A DNA stretch of 64,000 bases, taken from positions 1 through 64,000 of the forward strand of contig JADZER010000034.1 of NCBI GenBank assembly GCA_020850415.1. The letters run 5' to 3'. How positions within the stretch are numbered: the stretch's first letter is position 1; the number at the start of each line of letters is the position of its first letter. Positions 1-7,871 of this stretch are shown here, piece by piece. The stretch comes from Phycisphaerales bacterium. GTDB taxonomy: Bacteria > Planctomycetota > Phycisphaerae > Phycisphaerales > UBA1924. The position numbers were made by a program, and so were the translations under genes. Under the pieces are notes generated by a model. That model worked only from the letters and a program-made list of their open reading frames with translations, ran no database searches and was not told the origin of the DNA.

Positions 1-44
1 CCGCACCCCCCGGGGGGGGGTGTGTTGGGGGTTGGGGGGGGGGG

Positions 45-80
45 CACTGGTCAGCTGCGCAGGGCCTCCGCTGACCAGTG
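45..80 (-). terminator. Hairpin downstream of the DUF1552 gene
   Basis: A perfect 11-bp inverted repeat (45-55 with 70-80) and a 14-base loop lie just past the stop of the minus-strand gene ending at 99. No T-run follows; the minus strand continues into C-tracts (G-runs at 11-44 on plus). It could be a terminator or an inverted-repeat element. Confidence 0.35.
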
Positions 81-98
81 GCACGAAGCGGGAGGTGA

Positions 99-1496
99 TC
101 AGGTGAGGCCGGGGAGGGGGCCGGTGGCGTCGCCGAAGGTGGCGACATCGCAGCCCATGCGCTGGAGGATGGACATGTAGAGGTTGCACATGGGGGTTTC
201 GGGTTCGAGGGCGATGTGGCTGCCGGTGTCGATGGTGTTTCCGGCGCGGCCTGCGAGGAGGATGGGGAGGTTCTCGTGGTTGTGGGTGTTGCCGTCGGAG
301 ATGCCGCTGCCGTGGAGGATGAGGCAGTTGTCGAGGAGCGAGCCGTGGCCTTCGGGGGTGTCGGCGAGGCGTTGGAGGAAGGCGGCGAAGCGTTCGGCGT
401 AGAAGCGGTCGATGCGGCGGATCTTGTCGATCATGTCCTGGTTGTTCTGGTGGTGGCTGAGCTCGTGGTGTCCTTCGCGGATGTCGATGTCGGGCATGGA
501 GCGGTTGCTGCCGCCGGTGCCGAGCATGCAGGTGGCGATTCGTGTGGTGTCGGTCTGGAAGGCGAGGAGCATCATGTCGTACATGAGGTCGATGTGGTCG
601 CCGAGCTTTCGGGGGATGCCGGCGGGGGCGGGGCGGTCGGGGAGGGGCTCGTCGGCGGACTGGTCCATGGCGATCTGGACGCGGCGTTCGATCTCGCGGA
701 CGGAGGTCTGGAACTCGTCGAGCTTGCGCTGGTCTGCTTTGCCGAGTCGTTTGCCGAGGGTGTCGGCGTCGTCGCGGACATAGTCGAGGATGCTGGCTCG
801 GCGGCGGATGCGGTCTCGGCGGGCGCTGGCGCCGGCGGCGTCGCCGAAGAGGCGCTCGAAGACGGCCGCGGGATCGACCATCTTGGGGACGGGGGTGTCT
901 TCGTCGGCCCAGGAGATGTTGGAGGTGTAGGCGCAGGAGTAGCCCGAGTCGCAGTTGCCGGCGGGGCGGGTGTGTTCGCAGCCGATCTCGAGGGAGGGGA
1001 GGCGGGTGAGGTGGCCGACCTGGCGGGCGGCGAATTGGTCGACGGAGATGCCGACATTGATGTCGTTGCCGGAGGTCTTGCGGGCCTGGCAGCCGGTGAG
1101 GAAGGTGGCGGAGGAGCGGGCGTGGTCGCCGGGGCCGTCGCCGTTGGCGCGGGCCTTGTCGAGGGTGAGGCCGGTGAGGATGTTGAGGTGACGGCGGACG
1201 GGGGCGAGGGGCTCGAGTGTGGGGGAGAGGGTGTAGTTGGGGCCCTCGCCGGTGGGGAGCCAGGCGGGGTAGTGGACGCCGTTGGGGGTGAAGATGAAGG
1301 CGACGCGGAGGGGGGCCTTGGCGGGCTCGGCGAGGAGGGCGCCGGCGGCGCGGGCGACCGAGCCGGTGGCGGTGAGGCCGGTCATGGCTTCGAGATAGGG
1401 GAGGGCCATGGAGACGCCGAGGCCGCGGAGGAGGGCGCGGCGGGGGATGCCCCCGGCGCGGCCTGTGACGAAGTGCGGTCGTGGGGCGTTATTCAC
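99..1496 (-). CDS. DUF1552 family secreted protein
   Basis: This is a 465-residue protein of the DUF1552 family, which is found mainly in planctomycetes and relatives, has no established biochemical role and is usually paired with a DUF1592 cytochrome-like partner, as here. Near the N-terminus a twin-arginine motif (PRRALLRGLG) and a short hydrophobic stretch suggest Tat export. Typical features include FTPNGVHYPAWLPTGEGP, a CEHTRPAGNCDSGYSC segment that may form disulfides, and a C-terminal HHELSHH histidine cluster. The GTG start at 1496 was chosen because it overlaps the stop of the upstream gene (GTGAATAA), implying translational coupling. The open frame runs further upstream, but there it is only low-complexity shadow of the partner gene. 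Function is unknown. Confidence 0.9.
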   Translation of the reverse strand: MNNAPRPHFVTGRAGGIPRRALLRGLGVSMALPYLEAMTGLTATGSVARAAGALLAEPAKAPLRVAFIFTPNGVHYPAWLPTGEGPNYTLSPTLEPLAPVRRHLNILTGLTLDKARANGDGPGDHARSSATFLTGCQARKTSGNDINVGISVDQFAARQVGHLTRLPSLEIGCEHTRPAGNCDSGYSCAYTSNISWADEDTPVPKMVDPAAVFERLFGDAAGASARRDRIRRRASILDYVRDDADTLGKRLGKADQRKLDEFQTSVREIERRVQIAMDQSADEPLPDRPAPAGIPRKLGDHIDLMYDMMLLAFQTDTTRIATCMLGTGGSNRSMPDIDIREGHHELSHHQNNQDMIDKIRRIDRFYAERFAAFLQRLADTPEGHGSLLDNCLILHGSGISDGNTHNHENLPILLAGRAGNTIDTGSHIALEPETPMCNLYMSILQRMGCDVATFGDATGPLPGLT

Positions 1497-3873
1497 TGGT
1501 GACCTCCCTGCCGCGGCAGGTTCGGAAGGCGGGGCTGGAGACGACGGCCTCGACGAGGGCGCCGAAGGTGTCGCCTTCGGCTCGGACTCGGTCGGTGATC
1601 TGCCTGACGGTGGGTCGGTCGAAGGGCTCGAGGCCCCGGCCGAGGGCGTAGGTGAGGACCTTGCGGCTGAGGTTCTCGATGAAGTCGTCGGCGCGGGTGA
1701 GGAGGATGTGCTTGAGCTCGATGGGGCCGTCGAAGGCGATGCCGCCGGGGAGTTCGCCGGAGGCGTCGATGGGTCGGGCGCCGTCGTCGTCGCGCCATCG
1801 GCCGATGGCGTCGAAGTTCTCCATGGCCAGGCCGATGGGGTCCATGCGTCGGTGGCAGGTGATGCAGGTTGGGTCGAGGAGGTGTGCGGCGAGCTTGTCG
1901 CGGAGTGGTGCGTCGTCGGGGAGGGCGGCCTCGGAGGCGGACTGTTCGAGGCGCGGGATGTTGGGGGGCGGGGGCGGCGGCGGGGCGCCGAGGAGTTCGT
2001 CGAGGACATAGAGGCCCCGTTTGACGGGGCTGGTGCGGGTGGGGTTGCTGGTGACGGTGAGGACGGCGCCCATGGTGAGGATGCCGCCGCGGGGGGAGTC
2101 GGGGGGGAGGGGGACGCGTCGGAAGTCGTTTCCGGCGACGCCGGGGATGGCGTAGTGGCGTGCGAGTCGTTCGTTGAGGAAGGACTCGCGGCTGTCGAGG
2201 AGGTCGAGGAGTGGTCGGTCGGAGCGGACGATGTCGGCGAAGAACATCGTGGCCTCGGTGATCATGTCGGCGCGGAGTTCGGTGGTGTAGTCGGCGTAGG
2301 TGGTGGTGTCGATCTCGAGGCGGTCGAGGTTCCGGAGGAGGAGCCACTGGCCGGCGAAGTTGTCGATGAAGGCGTCGGCGCGGGGGTCGGCGAGCATGCG
2401 CCGGGCCTGGGCGCGGAGGGTGGCCTGGTCGCGGAGCTTGCCCTCGGCGGCGGCGGCGAGAAGCTCGGCGTCGGGCATGGTGCTCCAGAGGAAGTAGCTC
2501 AGGCGGCTGGCGAGCTCGTGGTCGGTGAGCTCGTAGGTGTGGGCGGGGTCGTTGCTGTGGCGGTTGGCCAGGGAGCGGTAGAGGAAGTGCGGCGAGACGA
2601 GCGTGGCGGCGAGGGTGACGCGGGCGGCCTGCTCGTAGGTGTCGCCGGCGGCGCGGGAGGCCTCGTAGACCTTCATGAGTCGGCGGAACTCGTCGTCTCG
2701 GAGTGGGCGGCGGAAGGCGCGCTCGGCGAAGCGGGCGATGACCTTGCGGGCGGTGGTGCGCTGGGCGGGTTCGCCGGCGCCGGGCGCGGGCTGGGTGAAG
2801 AAGATCTCGCGGTAGGCGGCGGGGCGGTCGAGGGTGTCGGCGTCGAGCGGGCCGGCGAGGCAGATGGACTCGATGGCGAGGTTGCGGTCGGCGGTGTCGG
2901 GGATGTAGAAGTCGTTGGTGAAGGCGCCGGCGATCTTGTGGCGGCCGGCGGGGAGGCGGAGGCGGGCGCGGGCCTCTTCGATCTCGCCGCGTTGGGCCTC
3001 GACGGACCGCTCGCCGACCTCGCGGTCGTCGACGCGGATGCTGAGGCGGGGGAGCTCGTCGCCGGCGCGCTGGCCCCAGGTCTCGATGACGATCTCGTAG
3101 TCGCCGGCGGCGGGGACCTCGGCCCAGCCGTAGACCTCGCCGTTGGCGTACATGGCGAAGCCGGAGCCGAGGGGGGAGCCGTTGGCCGGGGCTTCGAGGT
3201 TGCCGATGGGTTTGGGCTCGGTGCTGACCTCGACGATGGGGCCGAGGCCGAGGCTGACGGCGCGCTCGGCGGCGTCGAGGTAGAGCTCGACCTGGAGGGG
3301 GGACATGCTCAGGACATCGGCGATGTTGTCGAAGCCGTAGCCGGTGTCGTCGGGCGGGAGGTCGGCGGCGAGGTCGGCGGCGGCGGGGTCGATGCCGAGC
3401 AGGTCGCGGAGGGTGTTCCGGTACTCGGCCTTGTTGAGGCGGTGGATGGTGAACCAGCCGGGGTCGATGGCGCCGTCGGTCGGCGTGTAGGCGAGGGCGT
3501 CGTCGATCCACTGGATGAGGATGAGGCGCTGGAGGTCGGAGGGGGCGGGCTCGTCCTCGGGGGGCATCTCGCCGGTCTGGATGAGCTCGCGGGCGGTCTT
3601 CCAGGTGTCGGCGGTGGCGAGGATGTCGTCGAGGGTGGCGAGGCCCTGGAAGCGGACATCGCCCTTGGTCTTGGTGTCGCCGTGGCAGGCGTAGCAGAAC
3701 TCCTGCATGATGGGGACGAGGTTCTCGGCGAGGCGCTGCTCGAGCTGGAGGGCGAGGGTGTCGGGGGGCGGGGCGAGCGGGTCGGCGTCCTGGGCGGGCG
3801 CGGGGGCGCCCGGCGCGCAGACGACGACCAATGCCACGAGTGATATCCGGAGATCCCGCACCATGGCCGGCAT
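1489..3873 (-). CDS. DUF1592 planctomycete cytochrome-type protein
   Basis: A 794-residue secreted protein with the usual order of this planctomycete family: signal peptide (residues about 4-28), an N-terminal c-type heme motif CYACH (60-64, PSCyt1-like), then DUF1587, a carbohydrate-binding-like beta region, DUF1595, DUF1592, DUF1588 with a second CxxCH (CITCH near residue 670) and DUF1585. The two heme motifs imply periplasmic electron transfer, but no substrate is established for the family. The start at 3873 (MPAMVRDLR) or nine bases later gives a clean signal peptide; the longer frame adds an implausible Pro/Arg-rich leader. It is the first gene of a two-gene operon with the DUF1552 gene, overlapping by 8 bp. 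Confidence 0.9.
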   Translation of the reverse strand: MPAMVRDLRISLVALVVVCAPGAPAPAQDADPLAPPPDTLALQLEQRLAENLVPIMQEFCYACHGDTKTKGDVRFQGLATLDDILATADTWKTARELIQTGEMPPEDEPAPSDLQRLILIQWIDDALAYTPTDGAIDPGWFTIHRLNKAEYRNTLRDLLGIDPAAADLAADLPPDDTGYGFDNIADVLSMSPLQVELYLDAAERAVSLGLGPIVEVSTEPKPIGNLEAPANGSPLGSGFAMYANGEVYGWAEVPAAGDYEIVIETWGQRAGDELPRLSIRVDDREVGERSVEAQRGEIEEARARLRLPAGRHKIAGAFTNDFYIPDTADRNLAIESICLAGPLDADTLDRPAAYREIFFTQPAPGAGEPAQRTTARKVIARFAERAFRRPLRDDEFRRLMKVYEASRAAGDTYEQAARVTLAATLVSPHFLYRSLANRHSNDPAHTYELTDHELASRLSYFLWSTMPDAELLAAAAEGKLRDQATLRAQARRMLADPRADAFIDNFAGQWLLLRNLDRLEIDTTTYADYTTELRADMITEATMFFADIVRSDRPLLDLLDSRESFLNERLARHYAIPGVAGNDFRRVPLPPDSPRGGILTMGAVLTVTSNPTRTSPVKRGLYVLDELLGAPPPPPPPNIPRLEQSASEAALPDDAPLRDKLAAHLLDPTCITCHRRMDPIGLAMENFDAIGRWRDDDGARPIDASGELPGGIAFDGPIELKHILLTRADDFIENLSRKVLTYALGRGLEPFDRPTVRQITDRVRAEGDTFGALVEAVVSSPAFRTCRGREVTSE

Positions 3874-4097
3874 GGTACCGGAACCTGGCTGAGAGCCCAA
3901 GCCGATCGTCGCTCCCGCGCGCCGACCGGGCTCGGGTAGCGCCCCGGGGCGGGGAGGCTGGGGCGCGGACCGGGCGTGTTCGGACGGACGCACCTCCCCC
4001 GGTCGCTGACGCGACCACCCCCTCCGCGTTGCGGAGGGGGACCGGAGCTGGGCTCGCGAGACCTGTCGGCGGTCGTCCTTCAGCCTTGCTCCTTTCC

Positions 4098-4103
4098 TAC
4101 GCT
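4098..4103 (+). promoter_or_regulatory. Leaderless -10 element of prfA
   Basis: TACGCT ends six bases before the ATG at 4110, so transcription should start on the initiation codon. No Shine-Dalgarno is present. Three CCTTnnn heptads (4077-4097) abut it directly. Confidence 0.65.
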
Positions 4104-4109
4104 CCCGTC

Positions 4110-5210
4110 ATGCCCGACTTTGGTTCCATGTTGCCCGCCGCCGTGCTGGAGAAGCTTGCCGCGCTGGACGGGCAGTTCTCGGCTCTTGAGCGCGACCTGA
4201 ACGATCCGAGCATCGTGGCGGACCACCGGAAGGTGCGTGACCTGTCGATCAAGCGGGCGGCGCTGGAGCCGACGGTGTCGGGGTACCGGCGGTTTGCGCG
4301 GCTGTGCGCGGAGGCCGACGAGCTGCGGGGGGTGATCGATTCGGGGGAGGACGCGGAGCTGGCGGCGCTGGCGCGGGAGGCGTTGCCGGGGGTGGAGCGG
4401 AGGGCGGCGGAGCTGGCCGAGGCGGTGAAGGCGGGGCTGGTGAACGCCGACGACCGGAAGGTCGGCTCGGTGATGCTGGAGGTGCGGGCGGGGACGGGTG
4501 GCGACGAGGCGGGGTTGTGGGCGCGGGACCTGCTCGGGGTGTACGAGCGGTACGCGGCGGGCAAGGGGTGGAAGGTCGAGCCGCTGGAGTTGGTGGAGGA
4601 TGGGTCGGTCGGGGGCGTGCGGTATGCGCTGGTGAACATCCAGGGGGACGGGGTGTGGAGCGAGCTGAGCTTCGAGGCGGGGGTGCACTCGGTGAAGCGG
4701 GTGCCGGCGACGGAGGCGCAGGGGCGGGTGCATACTTCGACGGCGACGGTGGCGGTGCTGCCCGAGCCCGAGGAGGTCGATGTCAAGATCGACTGGGGGA
4801 ACGATGTGGTGGAGCATGTGACGACGGCGCAGGGGCCGGGCGGGCAGAATGTGAACAAGGTGGCGACGGCGGTGCACATGGTGCACAAGCCGACGGGGAT
4901 CGAGGTGCGGATGCAGGAGACCAAGAGCCAGGTGCAGAACCGGGAGAAGGCCAAGCGGCTGCTGCTGGCGCGGGTGTATGAGTACGAGCGGGCGAAGGTG
5001 GAGGCGGAGCGGTCGGCGGCGCGGAAGAGCCAGATCGGGAGCGGGGAGCGGAGCGAGAAGATCCGGGTGTACCGGTACCAGGACGGGATCGTGGCGGACC
5101 AGCGGCTGGAGGAGAAGTTCCAGTTGCGGGAGATTCTGGCGGGGGAGCTGGGGGGGATGTTCGCGCGGTTGATCGAGCAGGAGACGGCGCGGCGGTTGGC
5201 GGAGCTTTGA
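4110..5210 (+). CDS. prfA: Peptide chain release factor 1
   Basis: RF1 reads UAA and UAG in the ribosomal A site and triggers peptidyl-tRNA hydrolysis. The 366-residue length is normal. The catalytic GGQ loop is at 244-246 (GPGGQNVNK), where the Gln is the target of N5-methylation by PrmC, itself encoded at 13.6-14.6 kb. The stop-codon recognition tripeptide is P-A-T at 199-201 within RVPATEAQGRVHTS, which separates RF1 (PxT) from RF2 (SPF). The start at 4110 fits both family alignment and the leaderless -10 element; the longer upstream frame is not supported. It is monocistronic and convergent with the ankyrin gene. Confidence 0.98.
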   Translation: MPDFGSMLPAAVLEKLAALDGQFSALERDLNDPSIVADHRKVRDLSIKRAALEPTVSGYRRFARLCAEADELRGVIDSGEDAELAALAREALPGVERRAAELAEAVKAGLVNADDRKVGSVMLEVRAGTGGDEAGLWARDLLGVYERYAAGKGWKVEPLELVEDGSVGGVRYALVNIQGDGVWSELSFEAGVHSVKRVPATEAQGRVHTSTATVAVLPEPEEVDVKIDWGNDVVEHVTTAQGPGGQNVNKVATAVHMVHKPTGIEVRMQETKSQVQNREKAKRLLLARVYEYERAKVEAERSAARKSQIGSGERSEKIRVYRYQDGIVADQRLEEKFQLREILAGELGGMFARLIEQETARRLAEL

Positions 5211-5251
5211 AGGCTTGAGGCTTGAGGGGGCAGGAGGGGGAGCCTGATCGG

Positions 5252-6379
5252 TCAGGCGCGGGCGCTGAGGAGTGTGTGGATGCGCTGCCAGTGGGTGAGG
5301 GGGAGGTTGCGTTTGAATTGGCGGAAGTGGCCTTGGGCGCCGGCGGCGGCGTCGGGGGGCATGTGGGGGAGGATGGCGGCGCCGCGGGTGAGGAGGCGTT
5401 CGACGGCGTCGGCGGAGCCTCCGACGATCGCCCAGCCGAGCGGGGTGTTGTGGTGGATGTGGCCGGACCGGGCCTCGATGTGGGCGCCGGCGTCGAGGAG
5501 GGCGTCGATCGCGTCGGGGCGGTCGTGCCAGGCCGCGAGGTGGAGCGGGGCGGCGTCGTCGTAGCCGCCCCGGGCTTCGGGGTCGGCGCCGGCGGCGGCG
5601 AGTGCGGCGATGGCCTCGGCGCGCCCGCCCAGGGCGGCGGCGTGGAGGAGGGTGGCGTTGGTCCCGATGGTGTAGTGGTAGATGCCGAGGGCCTGGGAGC
5701 CGGGGGCGGGGAAGCGCTGCGGGGTGATGCGTGCGCGGACGCCGTCGGGGTCGGCGGGGAGGAGGCGCTCGAGCGTCGCGGTGTCGCCGAGCACGACGGC
5801 GAGGAAGATGTCCGCCCGCGCGCCGCGGGTGAGGAGGTAGGCCGCGACGACCGGGCGGTCGGTCGCGGCCCACTGGGCGGCGGTGCTGGCGTGGTCGATG
5901 TCGGTGGCGTCGATCTCGGCGCCGCGGTCGAGGAGGATCGCGGCGATCTCGGGGGTGCGGGCGAAGTGGAGGGGGAGCTGGCCGTCGCCGCCGCGGGCGT
6001 GGACCAGGGAGGGGTCGGCGTCGAGGATGGTGACGAGTTCGCGGACCATCCCGAGTCGTGCGGCGGCGTGGGGGGTGAGGGTCGCGCCGCGGGAGAGCAG
6101 GTAGGCGGCGGTCTGGTCGTCGGCGGAGTCGAGGACGCCGAAGCTGCCGGCCCACCAGTCGCTCCGGGCGTCGATGTCGGCGCCGCGGTCGAGCAGGAGG
6201 TCGATCATGGGGCGGTCCGTGCGGTTGACGGCGGTGATGAGCGCGGTCGCGCCGAACGCGTCCGGCGCGGTCGCGTGCAGCAGGGCGGGCTGGGCGCGGG
6301 TCAGCACCGCGACGCGGGCGGTATCGCCCCGACGCAGGGCGGCCCAGAACTCGTTGCGGACGCTCTGATCATCGCTCAT
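5252..6379 (-). CDS. Ankyrin-repeat protein
   Basis: A 375-residue protein built almost entirely of ankyrin repeats. Recognisable units include GATALITAVNR..MIDLLLDRGADID, GQLPLHFA..AAILLDRGAEID, ATLLHAAALGG..ALAAAGADPEA, APLHLAAWHD..ALLDAGAHIEA and TPLGWAIVGG..RLLTRGA. No signal peptide, membrane span or catalytic domain is visible, so it is probably a cytoplasmic protein-binding scaffold whose partner cannot be predicted. It ends in a short basic tail (HFRQFKRNLPLTHWQRIHTLL). It converges on prfA with 41 bp between the stops. Confidence 0.9.
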   Translation of the reverse strand: MSDDQSVRNEFWAALRRGDTARVAVLTRAQPALLHATAPDAFGATALITAVNRTDRPMIDLLLDRGADIDARSDWWAGSFGVLDSADDQTAAYLLSRGATLTPHAAARLGMVRELVTILDADPSLVHARGGDGQLPLHFARTPEIAAILLDRGAEIDATDIDHASTAAQWAATDRPVVAAYLLTRGARADIFLAVVLGDTATLERLLPADPDGVRARITPQRFPAPGSQALGIYHYTIGTNATLLHAAALGGRAEAIAALAAAGADPEARGGYDDAAPLHLAAWHDRPDAIDALLDAGAHIEARSGHIHHNTPLGWAIVGGSADAVERLLTRGAAILPHMPPDAAAGAQGHFRQFKRNLPLTHWQRIHTLLSARA

Positions 6380-6385
6380 CGGCGC

Positions 6386-6391
6386 AGCCTA
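6386..6391 (-). promoter_or_regulatory. Leaderless -10 element of the ankyrin gene
   Basis: On the minus strand TAGGCT ends six bases before the ATG at 6379, with no Shine-Dalgarno between them. Confidence 0.6.
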
Positions 6392-6424
6392 CACGATCGG
6401 CTTGGAGCGGCCGCTGGGGGTTGC

Positions 6425-6430
6425 TATGCT
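6425..6430 (+). promoter_or_regulatory. -10 element of the dockerin gene (leadered)
   Basis: TATGCT predicts a start near 6437 and a leader of about 15 bases carrying the ribosome-binding site GAGAGGTGAT. It contrasts with the leaderless class. Confidence 0.45.
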
Positions 6431-6451
6431 CCCGGCGAGAGAGGTGATCCC

Positions 6452-7501
6452 ATGAAGCGATACGCGGCCCCGGTTCTCGGACTGTCGGTTCTCTGCCTCG
6501 GCGCGGGCGTCTGCCACGCGCAGACCTACTCGCTGGCCATCACGCCCGACTCGGGGCTGGCGGCGGACATCGGGTTTGATGTCGATACCGCCGGGACGCT
6601 GATCGGGGACTGGACCGCCGACGCGAACCCGACCGGGACCCGGACCAAGCCGGGGCTGTTCGGGTCGTTCGGGTCGACGGAGAACCTGCCGGTGGGGGTG
6701 GCGCTGGGGGTCGCGCTGGCGGGGCGGATCGAGACTGTCACTGCCGGGTCTCTGGAACTGACGCTCGACATCCCTAACGGTCTTGTGTCGGTGGACAGCC
6801 TGCTCGCGGACCTGCTGGCGAGCGGGCCTGCGGCGATCCCGGCGACGATCAGCCTCGCGCCCGAGAGCTTCCGGACGCGCCAGCCGGACTCGGTCTATAT
6901 CGGCATCCCCATCGACCTGCCGATCGGCGAGCTGGCGATCGCGACGCTCACGATCACGCAGACGGCGCAGGCGGTCGGCGTGCTCACAGAGATCGAGCCG
7001 GGCCGGTACAGCTTCGCGGTGGTGGGCGCGGCGGAGATCGCCGGGACCGTCGAGGTGCTGGGCACCCCGACCGATATCCCCCCCACCCCGACCGCGCTGA
7101 CGCTCGCGGGCGAGATCACGGTCGTCGGCAGCACGGCGACGCTGACGAGCCTGCAGAGCTTTGACCTGAGTGAGACGCAGAACCCGGGCGTGGAGATCCC
7201 CGAGTTCCCGGTTGACCTGCCGACCATCCTGCCGCCCGGCGAGACGGCGCACACGCTGATGAACCTGGTGCTAGAGCAGGTCGCGACGAGCTTCGTGGGC
7301 GACCTGGTGCTGAACGCGACGGGCGAGGCGGCCGGGTGCGTCGGCGACTTCAACGGCGACGGGGCGGTGAACACGCTCGATGTGCTGGCGTACCTGAACG
7401 CGTGGGCGGCGGGCGACCCGTCGGCGGATATCAACGGCGATGGGGCTGTGAACACTCTGGATGTGCTGGCGTTCTTGAACGCGTGGGCGCAGGGGTGTTG
7501 A
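6452..7501 (+). CDS. Secreted protein with C-terminal GC-type dockerin
   Basis: A 349-residue exported protein. A signal peptide (MKRYAAPVLGLSVLCLGAGVCHA) is followed by a beta-rich region of unknown function (about 25-290) and a C-terminal dockerin with two calcium-loop repeats, DFNGDGAVNTLDVLAYLNAW and DINGDGAVNTLDVLAFLNAW, ending in Gly-Cys. This Gly-Cys-terminated dockerin is known from Phycisphaerae and is thought to serve in surface sorting rather than cellulosome assembly; that role is inference. The ATG at 6452 has a good Shine-Dalgarno, and the long frame upstream is antisense to the ankyrin gene. A decayed copy of its last 91 bases lies 230 bp downstream. Confidence 0.88.
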   Translation: MKRYAAPVLGLSVLCLGAGVCHAQTYSLAITPDSGLAADIGFDVDTAGTLIGDWTADANPTGTRTKPGLFGSFGSTENLPVGVALGVALAGRIETVTAGSLELTLDIPNGLVSVDSLLADLLASGPAAIPATISLAPESFRTRQPDSVYIGIPIDLPIGELAIATLTITQTAQAVGVLTEIEPGRYSFAVVGAAEIAGTVEVLGTPTDIPPTPTALTLAGEITVVGSTATLTSLQSFDLSETQNPGVEIPEFPVDLPTILPPGETAHTLMNLVLEQVATSFVGDLVLNATGEAAGCVGDFNGDGAVNTLDVLAYLNAWAAGDPSADINGDGAVNTLDVLAFLNAWAQGC

Positions 7502-7576
7502 GCTGAGGCGCGGCCTTCGGCGCGGCTTGACCGTTCAAGCATTGGAGTTGGAGGAGGAGAGAAGCCCTCTCCCCAG

Positions 7577-7603
7577 CCCTCTCCCGCCGGGGGCGGGAGA
7601 GGG
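7577..7603. repeat. 12-bp stem inverted repeat
   Basis: A perfect inverted repeat (7577-7588 with 7592-7603, three-base loop) rich in CCCTCTCCCGCC lies 75 bp past the dockerin gene. No T-tract follows. It may end transcription or be a dispersed palindrome. Confidence 0.6.
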
Positions 7604-7640
7604 GGTGGCTGTCGCTCCGTGCGCACGCCGTTGCTGCCGC

Positions 7641-7731
7641 GGGCGACCCGTCGGCGGATATCAACGGCGACGGGAGCGTGAACACGCTGGATGTGCTGGC
7701 GTTCTTGAACGCGTGGGCGCAGGCGTGTTGA
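7641..7731 (+). pseudogene. Relict second dockerin C-terminus
   Basis: These 91 bases repeat the 3-prime end of the upstream dockerin gene (7411-7501) at a constant offset of 230 bp with six mismatches. The frame is still open, reading GDPSADINGDGSVNTLDVLAF and then ending Ala-Cys at the stop, but no start codon, signal peptide or upstream body remains. It is most simply a leftover of a tandem duplication. Together with the hairpin and the palindromic array it fills the 370-bp gap 7502-7871, which holds no other gene. Confidence 0.7.
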
Positions 7732-7750
7732 GCGTGGGGTGAGGCTGGTG

Positions 7751-7861
7751 TGTGCCACGGCCATCTTGGCCGTGGGCGGGCGCCCGGTCTCCGATCGCAC
7801 GGCCGACACGGCCGTGGCACACATTCGCGCACGGCCGATACGGCCGTGGCACACATTCGCG
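7751..7861. repeat. Palindromic repeat array (GGCCGTGGCAC type)
   Basis: Two tandem 32-bp units (7798-7829 and 7830-7861) differ at one base. Each has an internal palindrome (CACGGCCG..CGGCCGTG) followed by GCACACATTCGCG. An inverted, diverged element (GCCACGGCC..GGCCGTGG) lies at 7754-7775. It sits between two convergent genes and looks like a REP-type intergenic repeat. Confidence 0.75.
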
Positions 7862-7871
7862 TCGGGTGTTG

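Noticed and set aside
1408-3843. Very long open frames antisense to the DUF1592 gene (811 aa plus, 841 aa second minus frame)
   Set aside because: They are Gly/Ala/Val or Pro/Arg/His-rich, a normal result of high GC at third positions opposite a real gene. They have no domain, start signal or family.
7751-7861. CRISPR array
   Set aside because: Repeats are directly tandem without spacers, are palindromic and have no cas genes nearby.
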